Below are positions 1 to 10,210 of a stretch of 64,000 nucleotides of DNA, piece after piece (positions within the stretch are counted from its first letter, which is position 1; each line of letters begins with the position of its first letter). A program made the translations under genes and the position numbers. The notes beneath the pieces were generated by a model that ran no database searches, was not told where the DNA came from, and saw only the letters and a program-made list of their open reading frames with translations. The DNA is taken from positions 1 through 64,000 of the forward strand of contig JASAND010026219.1 of the NCBI GenBank assembly GCA_030248195.1, given 5' to 3'. The stretch comes from Trissonchulus latispiculum (lineage: Eukaryota > Nematoda > Enoplea > Enoplida > Ironidae).

Positions 1-1218
1 GGTTTAAGGTTAAACTTGTTTATTTATGTTGAAGCGTTAACACTGGAAGGTTAAGGTTTAAGGTTTTAGGGTTTATCGTTTAAAGAAGTCGAGTTAAAAA
101 TATTTTTTAACTTTGTATTTAGGGTTTAAGCTCTCTTCTAAGATTTTTGCGATCATTTCATATCCTAAGGTTTCGTTAACTAAAGTTAAATCTTTGACCT
201 TAATGAATACCACATTTCTTAAGTTAGGATAGAAATTGATGGAAGCGGTACAGCTGAAAGCTAAACATTTGGTTGTTACATTTCTTCGCATTAGTTGTTA
301 AATCCTAGGAATTAGAATGTTTCGCAGGCTTATTTCTAAATCTAATGCATTTGCACAATTCTTGCTTGAATTCAATTTCTAGACTAGCAGAAGCAAAATT
401 AGGGCTTCTACATTTTATATATTAGAATATTATAATATTAGAACAAATTGAATATGTAAGGTTTGGCACTAGGACTTTAGGCCTAGATTTTAGGAATAAG
501 CACATATTGCTTCTCGCAAAAGTCTAAATGCAGTAGCCAATAGGATTCCAGTGGGCATCCGATAACAGTGCCGTGTCTTCCATGTTTACAGCTTTCAGTT
601 TCAGGGCTGGAAGCAATAAATATTTTCTTCATCTGTCGGATCAGCTGGACAGTCAAAGATCAAAAGGAAGACCTGTTGAGCTGTATGTATAAAGTTTGTT
701 GACAGGAAATTGTTAACATAATATTGATCTAGCCACTGACACTGGAACTGAAGCTTTCTCCTGGTTCTTCCTGGCTAATCTGCATTATCTTCAACATCAA
801 CAATAACCACGCTCAACTGTTGGATCAACGGTAAACTCAAAGATCAAAGTGACCGCCTGTTGAGCTCACTGGCAAAACTCAAACAACTCAAACACCTCAA
901 CTCAACTCAACACAACAAACAAACTCAAACACAATATTATATGATGAATCCGGGAAGAAAATATAAAGTTATAAAAGTATTAGAAACAGAGATTGAGATC
1001 TAATCCGTTAGGACATTCTTGACTATCTTTTCAATGTTGTGCTGTTAGTGAATAATCAAAACCCTTCTATTCAGTCTATACCCAAACCATTTCATATATA
1101 TAGATTTGTCCGGGGATTTTTGCGATCATTTTAAATCATAAGGTTTCGTTGACTAAAACTAAATCTTTGACCTTTGACAGTTTGAGAACGAATTCAAACT
1201 TAAGCTTGGTTCGATTGT

Positions 1219-1356
1219 GCCTGGGTGGCTCAATCGGTAGAGCATTGGCCTAGTTAGCCAATGGTAGTGGGTTCGATCCCCACCTCAGGCCCGAATTTTT
1301 CGTGTCGGAGGTGCTGTAGTGACATAATCCTTCTTTCTTTCGTTTATTATCGTGTA
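1219..1356 (+). repeat. tRNA-derived SINE, copy 1
   Basis: Bases 1219-1290 fold into a fully paired cloverleaf: acceptor GCCTGGG/CTCAGGC, D stem GCTC/GAGC, anticodon stem TTGGC/GCCAA, T stem GTGGG/CCCAC. The loop CTAGTTA would give anticodon AGT, but position 37 is T, which is unusual for a working tRNA. The 5' half resembles animal tRNA-Lys. A body of about 65 bp follows (CGAATTTTTCG..GGAGGTGCTG..) and recurs in the copies at 1497 and 27965, which marks a SINE rather than a simple tRNA gene. Confidence 0.75.
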
Positions 1357-1496
1357 ATCTTCTACAGCCATCGTGCATCACCTGTCAATTTGAGATTGTC
1401 TCGCGGGGTGTGTGTCTTTGGTAGGGCTATATGCCTGTTCAAAAACGTGTCACTGCAGTTGGGGAACGAATTCAAACTTAAGCTTGGTTCGATTAT

Positions 1497-1631
1497 GCCT
1501 GGGTGGCTCAATCGGTAGAGCGTAGGCCTAGTTAGCCAAAGGTTGTGGGTTCGATCCTCACCTCAGGCCCGAATTTTTCGGGTCGGAGGTGCTGTTGTGA
1601 CATCCTTCTTTATTTCGTTTATTATCGTGTA
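1497..1631 (+). repeat. tRNA-derived SINE, copy 2
   Basis: Same head and body as copy 1, but the anticodon stem no longer pairs fully (GTAGGC against GCCAAA). The 33 bp before the head (from 1464) repeat the sequence from 1186 almost exactly, so copies 1 and 2 look like a tandem duplication with a period of about 278 bp, not two independent insertions. Confidence 0.75.
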
Positions 1632-3310
1632 TTTTTCTTAATTAATACCATATTTCTTAAGCTAGGATGGAAATTGATGGAAGCGGTACAGCTGAAAGTT
1701 AAACATTTGGTTGTTACATTTCTTCGCATTAGTTCTTAAATCCTAGGAATTAGAATGTTTTGCGGGCTTATTTCTGAATCAAATGCATTTGACAATTCTT
1801 GCTTGAATTTAATTTCTAGACTAGCAGAAGCAAAATTAGGGATTCTACATTGTATATTTTAAATTTTAGAACAAATTGAATATGTAAGGTTTGGCACTAG
1901 GACTTTAGGCCTAGATTTTCGGAATAAGCACATATTACTTCTCGCAAAAGTCTAAATGCAGTAGCCAATAGGATTCCAGTGGGCAGCAAATCAAATTAAA
2001 AGCAAGTACCTAATGATGCTAAATGCTGCCTATCTAAAGGAAATTGTTTACAGCTACAGGTACCTTCTACCTTCCGAACAAAATTGATTTATTTTAAGGA
2101 TTTAAGAACTAAAATGGATTTAAGAACTAATGCGAAGAAATGTAACAACCAAATGTTTAGCTTTCAGCTGTACCGCTTCCATCAATTTCCATCCTAGCTT
2201 AAGAAATATGGTATTAATTAAGATCAAAGATTTAGTTTTAGTCAACGATACCTTAGGATTTAAAATGATCGCAAAAATCCCCGGACAAATCTTCTATATA
2301 TATAATATTGTGTTTGAGTTTGTTTTGTTGAGTTGAGTTGAGGTGTTTGAGTTGTTTGAGTTTTGCCAGTGAGCTCAACAGGCGGTCACTTTGATCTTTG
2401 AGTTTACCGTTGATCCAACAGTTGAGCGTGGTTATTGTTGATGTTGAAGCATAATGCAATTTAGCCAGGAAGAACCAGGAGAAAGCTTCAGTTCCAGTGT
2501 CAGTGGCTAGATCAATATTATGTTAACAATTTCCTGTCAACAAACTTTATACATACAGCTCAACAGGTCTTCCTTTTGATCTTTGACTGTCCAGCTGATC
2601 CGACAGATGAAGAAAATATTTATTGCTTCCAGCCCTGAAACTGAAAGCTGTAAACATGGAAGACACGGCACTGTTATCGGATGCCCACTGGAATCCTATT
2701 GGCTACTGCATTTAGACTTTTGCGAGAAGCAATATGTGCTTATTCCTAAAATCTAGGCCTAAAGCCCTAGTGCCAAACCTTACATATTCAATTTGTTCTA
2801 ATATTATAATATTCTAATAATATAAAATGTAGAAGCCCTAATTTTGCTTCTGCTAGTCTAGAAATTGAATTCAAGCAAGAATTGTGCAAATGCATTAGAT
2901 TTAGAAATAAGCCTGCGAAACATTCTAATTCCTAGGATTTAACAACTAATGCGAAGAAATGTAACAACCAAATGTTTAGCTTTCAGCTGTACCGCTTCCA
3001 TCAATTTCCATCCTAACTTAAGAAATGTGATATTAATTAAGGTCAAAGATTTAACTTTAGTCAACGAAACCTTAGGATATGAAATGATCGCAAAAATCCC
3101 CGGACAACGGTTTAGTTAACAATTTTAGTTTTATACATTGTAGAATTCCTTACATAAGCACAGAACTAAAAATTTTAAAATCCTTGAAGATTTGAATGCA
3201 CACTGTCTAATATAAGAAACCACGTGATATTCAGTCATTCCTTAAACCTTTTTAAACCTTAAACCTTAAACCGTAAACCGTAAACCCTAAACCTTAAACC
3301 TTAAACCTTA

Positions 3311-4783
3311 AATCTATTGCAGTGTGAACCGGGCTTAAATATCTGAACACTAATACCAGCCGCCAGCAGGAAGTTATTTCACAACAACATTGGAATTACG
3401 TCTATGACGAGTGAGCCAACACGCAGCACGCAGAACGAAACATAGAGTACTAAAATAATAGTGTCACCATACCTGAGCGGGAGGTCAAAATTCACAGTCT
3501 TTTGTAGAAGCAAATTTGAGTACCCCTTGTTGAAGCAATTTTTCTTAAGCGTACTTTTGAAAGCGATTTTTAAGCGATTTTGGCTATTCGCAAGAAACAG
3601 CGAATTTTTAGCAGAAATAACGTTTTTCGGACATTTTCTAGGGAAAAATCGTGATTTTAAGAGAAACTTGAACTTTTTTGAAATTATGGTCGGAAAACAT
3701 ATAGCAAAAAGTAAAGCAAGAAAACACTCAAATGGGTTCTTTAAAACAAAACTACCTTTTTAATGACACTGGCAGTATTTTTGATACAGAAACAGTGTAT
3801 TTGATCACTTTGACTCGATTAACTCGAGCTATCCTAACATGTCGGGAAATATAATAACAAGCAAACAGTAAAGTTCGAAAGAGCAACAAATGCTATTCAG
3901 CATTTTGACAGCAACAGGAACGACTCTTACGACATTATTTATTTCTTTTGATACAGAAGCTGCAACTGACTTCATATTAACGCTGTGCATGCAAAATCAA
4001 CTAAGCCGTCAGCTGTCGGCCAATGCCTCAAAGCTCTTCCAAACTCATATTAGCTGTTTCTCTTGAAGCTCTGGCAGTTTTATCACATATGAAAACTTCC
4101 GCCCGCAAAGTTTCTGTAACTGTCATTTAGCATTAACTATCAATGGCTACATTACACAATCAATAAATTAAATTAAATAGCTTAATTTTCATTAAGCACA
4201 ATTTTTGGCGCTTTTTTGATGTCATTAGCAGTGGTTATAGCACATTAAATAAAGGAATGGGTAAAATCAAACATGACAGATTATATAGAGCTGTAATGAG
4301 CACACATTGTACATTATAAAAAATGCTTTGATCGGAAATAAGTCTTTTTCACGCTATTTCTTAAACAAAAAAGCCTTCTTCTTACACATATATCTCAAGT
4401 CACTTAAACAACAACCAAGCTGTGTTTAATCATAATTGGATCTAGACATTCAATGATTTAGACAGTACTTCAGAAAATTAAAGTTTGTGACTCACTGACT
4501 CACTTGGCGGCTGGCGCTATCTCTTCTTACCATCTTAACCCGCCAACTTACATTGAGCTTAGCTAAAAACTAACAATCAGTAGAAGGCATATATGTATTA
4601 GATAACTTACGTATCACAACATCAAAAAGCATAAAAGCATATATATTTCAGTCTCAACATTTTTGTTTATAAAAGGCAATCAATCAAAGGCAGTTAAAAG
4701 TCAGCTTTCAGAAGACAAAATTATATTCACAAATCGTTGAAAAAGAACACTACATAAACAAGACGATTTTCAGAAACATTCGT
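3311..4783. other. No gene seen
   Basis: AT-rich sequence between the foldback and the 3' end of the receptor gene. Only short random ORFs are present. The stretch next to 4783 is probably 3' UTR of the receptor on the minus strand. Confidence 0.5.
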
Positions 4784-5983
4784 TTAGAGATTATGAATTT
4801 CGACTGCCGTAGACTGATCTGATTTTAATGTAGTGAGTTGATACTGAAGGTTGCTATCTCTGCAAAGCTGATAATGTTGGTCTCCATCCATTTGAAGAGA
4901 ATGGTTTCTGCAGTATGTCGATGCTCTGTCTATTCCTTGATCGTTTCTTTTACACCGTGAAGAGCATACTTTCCATAAGAATCGCCGAAATCCGACATCG
5001 CTCAGTGAAATTAAAACCGGATCAACGCACAATCTTGCCAACCATACTGCTGTAGCCAAGAGGTACCAAGTAAGGAGTCGATGACTCTGAAGTCTTCGCT
5101 CCATCTCATTCATAATGACCTCACACCTTTGCTCTGTTTCGGATAATCCCATCTGACTCCGTGCTCTAAGAGCATATGCTGCTTGACAGCCAATCATCAA
5201 TGCAGCGGCGCATGAGTAAAAGGATACGTGCAAAGACAGAATGGCAGCAAAACGGTAGTTGCGCCTATTAGCTAGCTTTCTACCACAACGACTGCCTGTA
5301 CCTAGGTTCGAAAGAGTAAGCAGAAAAAGAACTAGTGTAATAAACGCGGGAAGTACAACCGCCGTTATGCGCAAAACAATGTTGAACACGTCAGATGATA
5401 CACTTAAATATTCCGATATTTCAACAAAGCTATCTTGGACCCACATATCAAAACAGAACACCAGTGCGAGAACAAATAGTCCAATCCAACTGCTAAATAT
5501 CCCAAACTTTACGGCAACCATTTTTGAGGCTCTGGTTAAATAAAACATTGGCTTATACACAGCGAAGAATTGGAACGTGACCAAAGTTAGAAACCCGATT
5601 CCAGGCGCAGCAATCGCAAGAAACCACATCGTACACGAAATATTGCCGTCCATGCCGTTTTCATCAGATTCGTCAGTATAGACAATTGTGGATAGTAAGC
5701 CTGTAAAGCTGCCAAATAAATTCATGACGCAGCCATTGAAAACCAGCCACTGTCGTGCTTTTTTCATCTGAAAAGGACGTTGCTGAAAACATTTTCCACA
5801 TCCAAACAGTGTTGTTAAAAGTAGATTGAAGAATATGCCCAGTATTGTCAAGGGAGTGTGAGCATGCTGCAGTGTGGTTATATACTCCCAATACTCTTTC
5901 AGCTGAACATTGATTGCGTGGGTGCTAGAATTGATTTCGCTGATACAGTGGTTGCTTCCCGCATGTATACTGTAACGCTTCAT
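4784..5983 (-). CDS. Orphan 7TM receptor, rhodopsin-like, single exon
   Basis: A 399-residue protein from ATG at 5983; the frame is open further upstream to 6079 but has no ATG there, and that part overlaps a repeat. Seven hydrophobic segments lie at about residues 44-61, 78-102, 116-142, 159-181, 199-225, 244-271 and 302-327. A cysteine just before TM3 (NISC) and one in the TM4-TM5 region would be candidates for the usual disulphide. The DRY position reads FFAVYKP, and the NPxxY position reads DPVLISL, so both class-A signatures are altered. A long C-terminal tail follows. Predicted to sit in the plasma membrane and signal through G proteins; the ligand cannot be inferred. No introns are seen. 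Confidence 0.75.
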   Translation of the reverse strand: MKRYSIHAGSNHCISEINSSTHAINVQLKEYWEYITTLQHAHTPLTILGIFFNLLLTTLFGCGKCFQQRPFQMKKARQWLVFNGCVMNLFGSFTGLLSTIVYTDESDENGMDGNISCTMWFLAIAAPGIGFLTLVTFQFFAVYKPMFYLTRASKMVAVKFGIFSSWIGLFVLALVFCFDMWVQDSFVEISEYLSVSSDVFNIVLRITAVVLPAFITLVLFLLTLSNLGTGSRCGRKLANRRNYRFAAILSLHVSFYSCAAALMIGCQAAYALRARSQMGLSETEQRCEVIMNEMERRLQSHRLLTWYLLATAVWLARLCVDPVLISLSDVGFRRFLWKVCSSRCKRNDQGIDRASTYCRNHSLQMDGDQHYQLCRDSNLQYQLTTLKSDQSTAVEIHNL

Positions 5984-6038
5984 ATTCGATCTACTAAAAA
6001 TATAAAACAACGAAACGTAACGATAACGAATATATGTC

Positions 6039-6211
6039 GTAGTTAGACAGGCAAGTTGGTTAGATGGACATCTAACCACTCAAATTGGTTAGATAGACAT
6101 CTAACCGGTTAGATTGTAAACTCAGCGTAGTTAAACAAACCAACCGGTTAGAGAGACAAATTTCACTGTCTAACCAACTACTTTGGTTAGATGGCCATTT
6201 AACCAACTCAC
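6039..6211. repeat. Cluster of short palindromes (GGTTAGAT..ATCTAACC)
   Basis: Several imperfect copies of a palindrome of about 20 bp, such as GGTTAGATGGACATCTAACC, lie head to tail, and the outer parts pair with each other (AGTTAGACAG at the left, CTGTCTAACC inside the right half). It lies directly upstream of the receptor gene, in the likely promoter or 5' UTR. Confidence 0.7.
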
Positions 6212-7352
6212 ATTTATACTTAGCTTAACTTATATACATAACGTTGTCAACAGTTAACAGTATTCATATCGATTGCCTTGCAAATGATGCTTTTTCCATT
6301 GACTGTTACAGTTACCCTTCGTACTGATATTATTATAAAACTGAAGAAAAGATAAATCAAGCAGTGTTCACATTAATCTGCAGAATGACAACATTTTTAT
6401 TCGATTCTTTAGTTTTTCACTTGAAAGACATCCTACATAGAGTTGGGGCCGGTTCCAATTTGAAAACCAGTTGCGGTTCCGTTTATAGAGCACCAGTTCC
6501 CGTTCTGGTTCTAGATTCCGGTTCCCGGTTCCATGTAGAAAATTTGTTGTTCCTAGTATAAGTTTATTTAACATTTGATGCAGGCCACCTGCAAGACTTG
6601 TACAATCAAAATGACAAGACAATACTGCAAAACAATTGAATTAAAGAGATAAACAATTAGGTTAAACTTTCTTGCTGGCTTTGAATTTTAATGTTTTTGG
6701 CTTAATTTGAATTTGTTTCACTACGAATGGTGTTACTATAACGTTACTCAACTCAACTGTTTCGACAATCAATGGTGCGATTATACAGGGTACTGGATCT
6801 AACGTTTTACAGTGCTTTATGAACAGAACCTTGAAAACGGCAAAACGTGCTGAGAATTGAGATATGATGGAGATAAAATATAATAGATCCCCCTGGGCAA
6901 TTTACCGAGTCTGTGCAAGGGGTGGCCGCTTTGGTGGAGCTACACAGCACCTTCTTTACGGTGAAAGTAATGGACGTACTGATAGCTTTGGAGAAAACCT
7001 TGGATAATTGCAAATGCAGTTATTCATTCACTGTCAGCTTCCCCACTTCCCATCCAAAGTTGTTCTTCAGCTGACACTATCCCTAACCGAAATACCAACT
7101 GAGGTGAGGTGGCCGAAAAAGAACTTTAATATTTGTTTGACGAGACTACAGTTGCCTCGAAAGAACTGTTTTCAAAAAATTTAAATGCAGTTAAAGTATT
7201 TAAAAGTTGCAAGCCAAATTGGAAAAAGAAGATGTATTAAGGTTATATTTAAAGAGGAAGTGTACAGCTGCCTGATTTACACAAAAGTAGCCAACAAATT
7301 ACTTCTGCAGACGGTTCGTTTTTTGAGCTTTGATAGATATTCGTCTGAGTAG
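6212..7352. other. Intergenic, with a GGTTCC-rich patch
   Basis: No gene recognised. Bases 6447-6546 hold repeated GGTTCC/GGTTCT units. The same motif (as AGGAAC and GTTCCT) recurs at 31150-31400 and 31910-31990, so this may be a remnant of the same kind of element. Confidence 0.4.
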
Positions 7353-7859
7353 TAGTGTTTGAGGCCGGCCGGCCTAAGCCGGCCGGCGGCCGGCCGCCGG
7401 CCGACGACTTTTGCTCGCCGGCCGGCCGCCGGCTACCGGCCGGCCGGCCGGCCGGCGGCCGCTGAGGCCGGCCGGCTAACGGCCGACCCGCCGACCGGCC
7501 GGCCGCCGGCTGGGATACAAATCTCCAATCAGAAATTTACAAAATAGAGAAACTAACCGTAAAATGAACTCCAAATCTAGTTATCTAGTTATCTAGCTAA
7601 TTTTCTATGCTATGCTGTGCTATTTTTCTAAGATAACATTCGAAAATAAATATCTTACAAGTTATACTACTGCACTGCAAATTGCTTTAGGCCGGCAGCC
7701 GGCCGGCCGGCCGGGGCCCGGCCGGCCGGCCGGCGACGGGCCGGCCTACGGCCTCCCGGGCGGCCGGCCGGCCGGCCGGCTCCCCGGCCGGCCGGCCGAT
7801 GGGCTCGGCCGGGCCGGCCGGCGATCGGCCGGCCGGCAGCCGGCCGGCCTCAAACACTA
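7353..7859. mobile_element. hAT-like MITE packed with GGCCGGCC
   Basis: Termini TAGTGTTTGAGGCCGG and its reverse complement bound a 507-bp element. It is flanked by a perfect 8-bp direct repeat, CTGAGTAG (7345-7352 and 7860-7867), the duplication size of hAT transposons. Both ends consist of long runs of GGCCGGCC; the middle (about 7520-7690) is AT-rich. There is no transposase, so it is non-autonomous. The long ORFs across it are artefacts of the GC repeat. Confidence 0.85.
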
Positions 7860-7867
7860 CTGAGTAG

Positions 7868-8536
7868 TAACAACTTAGTAACTTACCCAAAACTAGGTTA
7901 TAATGTACCGTAGTTGACGCTGAAAAACTGTTTTTTTGCTGGTGACTTAGCATATATAGGCACTCGTCGGAGGCCCCTCAATGCTGCCTCTCCGTTGACC
8001 GTATGCGGACAAGAGACGGAGAGACGAAGGTCAAGGATAGAAAACAAGACCCCCAAGCCGAGCTGGCGTACGGTTATTTCGGACACACCCAGGACAACAC
8101 ATGCCGTTTGCCGGCATGCACTGCCCCCCGCATGCCAATAGTGCCTAGGATGGCTGAAACCTCGGTAAGCCTGCTTGGAAGACAGTGGTAAAATTCAGGC
8201 TGCAGAAAAGGGTCGGAAGGGTGGCCAAGCGTCAGATAGGAAAGGAGTGAAAGTCCGCATATATAAAATTTCTTTATTTGTTAGATAAAGTAAAAATTTG
8301 ATTTGGTCTGAAAATTTCGTGCGGTGAACAGTTGTTTTCGAAGCTGGTTTGGAATGCAGTTGAAGCATAATAAGCCTCAGCTGACCAGCTCAATGAATCT
8401 CAGGGAAAATTGACAGGTATTTATAATCTTTTAATGCTACTCTGACTTGCTTAAAGACCTACAAACGCTACATGTACTTCAGCTTCCCCTTATCCGCAAA
8501 ACCTTAATTTCTGACCAGAAATAGGCACAGTGGGAC
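7868..8536. other. Unassigned GC-richer segment
   Basis: Bases 7960-8250 are richer in GC than the surroundings and contain short ORFs, but I recognise neither a protein nor an RNA. The segment ends where the truncated LTR begins. Confidence 0.3.
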
Positions 8537-9005
8537 TTAATATTTTAAATAACAGATGTTCAAAATTACAGTTTGACATGTTAACAATCAATCATTCTTT
8601 ACTTGTGTGTAGGGTTGGCTTTATTGATTACTTTGGACTATATAAGTTCTGTTGAAAACCGGTTCAGTTCAGTTGTGCTGGGTTTGACAGTTTGAGTGGG
8701 TGCACTGTTCCGTAGGGTCCGCCATTATTTAGAGTCGTAGTGACAGTGCCTTTTATTTTGAGTGTTACTGTATCGTGAGTTTTTCTTATTGTTCTGAGTT
8801 ATATCGCTAGTTTGTTTCGTTTATAGTAAAAACTAACTTTGTGTTTGGTTAATTTCACTAGGCTATCTGGAGGAGAAGTTAGGATTTTGAATTAGTTTTA
8901 CATCACACACCTCAGACCTGAACCTGTAGTAGTTTTTCCTAAATTCAACACGAAGTCCGGTCTTTATTTCAAGAAATACGCGCGCATATAGGACCAAACT
9001 TCACA
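8537..9005 (+). repeat. 5' LTR, truncated at its 5' end
   Basis: 469 bp matching 16861-17329 and ending in TTCACA. A TATA-like CTATATAAG lies at 8638-8646. The first 206 bp of the full LTR are absent; the upstream sequence does not resemble 16655-16860. Confidence 0.85.
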
Positions 9006-9009
9006 AATG

Positions 9010-9024
9010 TGGCGACCGTGACAG
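9010..9024 (+). promoter_or_regulatory. Primer-binding site, tRNA-Arg type
   Basis: TGGCGACCGTGACAG starts four bases after the 5' LTR. It is complementary to the 3' end (with CCA) expected of an animal tRNA-Arg whose acceptor stem starts GACCGTG. Confidence 0.75.
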
Positions 9025-9030
9025 AGGTAG

Positions 9031-9960
9031 ATGTTAAAAACTTTTTCTTCAAATTATTCTCCTCCAATCACACGTGCTGTAGCAAAACGTCAAAAAGACG
9101 TCGTTTTGCTTTTTGATGAATTGCCAAATTGTGAAATTTCTCAAAATTTGAGTATAATGGCGGATCCGAATTTTTCGGGAGTAGCTAGGTCGGGGGGCCG
9201 TGGTCGGGGGGCTAGGCAGCCAGATCCCCACCCCCAAATTCCGATTGGGAGGCCTCTGACGGGCATTGGGCGGGGGACCCCAAGACCCCAACCCCCCCAG
9301 GAATCTGCAGTGTGGCGGGGAACCGCCCAAAATTCTACTCTCCAGCAAAATGGGGGGAATGTTGCTACCCAGTCGTCAGGTACGGGTGGGGTAAGGTCGC
9401 CCCAGCTAAATACGGATTGGTTGAGGGGGGTACCTCCACTTTTGGTAATGGGCGTGATCCTCCCCAAAATAATGTTGGGGGGGGGGGGGGTTGGGGGTTC
9501 TTTTGGGAATCTCCTGTCGACTGCTTATGGGGGACCTCGCTTGGATTTGGGGGGGTCTCAGATGCGCAGATTTCCTCCTCCCCCTCCTCCTCGCGTTCAT
9601 GTCACCTCAGACTCCCCAGTCCCGGAATCGGGAGAAACTTCAGTAAAAATTTTGGGGGGTGCGTCAAATAGTTTAGCAGGCGGATGTGATTCGCCTCAAG
9701 GCACGGAGTCGGTTCCTGGGAGCTCGGGGGGAGACCCCGCCCGGCCCGACGTCTGCGCACGGAAAAAGCTTCCGGACCTTGATGCTTATTTGGATATGGC
9801 CCTTGAACGGGGGGAGGGTGACCTCTACGACGTTTTACAGGAATTTTTTGACCAAAAATGTAAAAATCGGGGACTCCCATTAATTTCGGTGGCGGAATTC
9901 TACCGCTACGAAAAAGGTGAGGATACCCACCCTCAGTCTCGGGGGGGGGCGACCTTGTAG
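9031..9960 (+). CDS. gag N-terminal region, low-complexity ORF
   Basis: 309 codons from ATG 9031, with another in-frame ATG at 9157. The protein is rich in Gly, Pro and Gln up to about residue 230. It ends in a more ordinary segment (DLDAYLDMALERGEGD..) that looks like folded protein. No family domain is recognised in the N-terminal part. The stop at 9958 follows directly on a run of nine G at about 9940-9948, and plausible coding sequence continues downstream in other frames, so the stop is probably a frameshift product. Confidence 0.6.
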   Translation: MLKTFSSNYSPPITRAVAKRQKDVVLLFDELPNCEISQNLSIMADPNFSGVARSGGRGRGARQPDPHPQIPIGRPLTGIGRGTPRPQPPQESAVWRGTAQNSTLQQNGGNVATQSSGTGGVRSPQLNTDWLRGVPPLLVMGVILPKIMLGGGGVGGSFGNLLSTAYGGPRLDLGGSQMRRFPPPPPPRVHVTSDSPVPESGETSVKILGGASNSLAGGCDSPQGTESVPGSSGGDPARPDVCARKKLPDLDAYLDMALERGEGDLYDVLQEFFDQKCKNRGLPLISVAEFYRYEKGEDTHPQSRGGATL

Positions 9961-10044
9961 AGACTGGGAGCGGGCGTCAGACTCCCTCCGAGGAAGGATT
10001 CGTCTGGTGCCCCCCCCTGTCAACAATACCCACAAGGTACGTAT

Positions 10045-10210
10045 ATGAGAATTCTCCAGCCGGGTGGGACAGGTCCTCAGGAGGGTGCTGAGAGCCAAAA
10101 ATCGGGCCCTCAGCTAGTTTACGATCCTGACTCGAATCAGTATTTTGTGTTCAATTATGAGGGTTATCCGGCTTTTCCGTTGGTTTCAAATGGGGGGCCC
10201 GGGGTCTCTT
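10045..10210 (+). pseudogene. gag segment in the original frame, after a break
   Basis: In the same frame as 9031-9960, a plausible peptide (LVYDPDSNQYFVFNYEGYPA) runs to about 10200, where a stretch of G and C homopolymers occurs and the coding signal moves to the next frame. Confidence 0.5.

Larger units (their letters stand above)
1..3310. repeat. Large foldback repeat with telomere-like ends
   Basis: Bases 145-942 reappear as a near-identical reverse complement at about 2300-3097, giving arms of about 800 bp. The segment 200-560 is also repeated in direct orientation at about 1640-1990, and 1100-1170 matches the reverse complement of 2220-2290. Both outer ends carry degenerate TTTAAGG/CCTTAAA and TTTAGGG-like units (about 1-80 and 3243-3310). 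The left end may lie outside the window. No transposase-like ORF is visible; short peptides in the arms are translations of the repeat itself. It is probably a composite foldback transposon. Confidence 0.8.

Noticed and set aside
2130..2459. ORFs beginning MRRNVTTKCLAF, also at 94-291 (-)
   Set aside because: Identical peptides come from the arms of the foldback; no domain and no conservation beyond the repeat.
7359..7953. Pro/Ala/Gly/Arg-rich ORFs on both strands
   Set aside because: They are translations of GGCCGGCC arrays in all frames.
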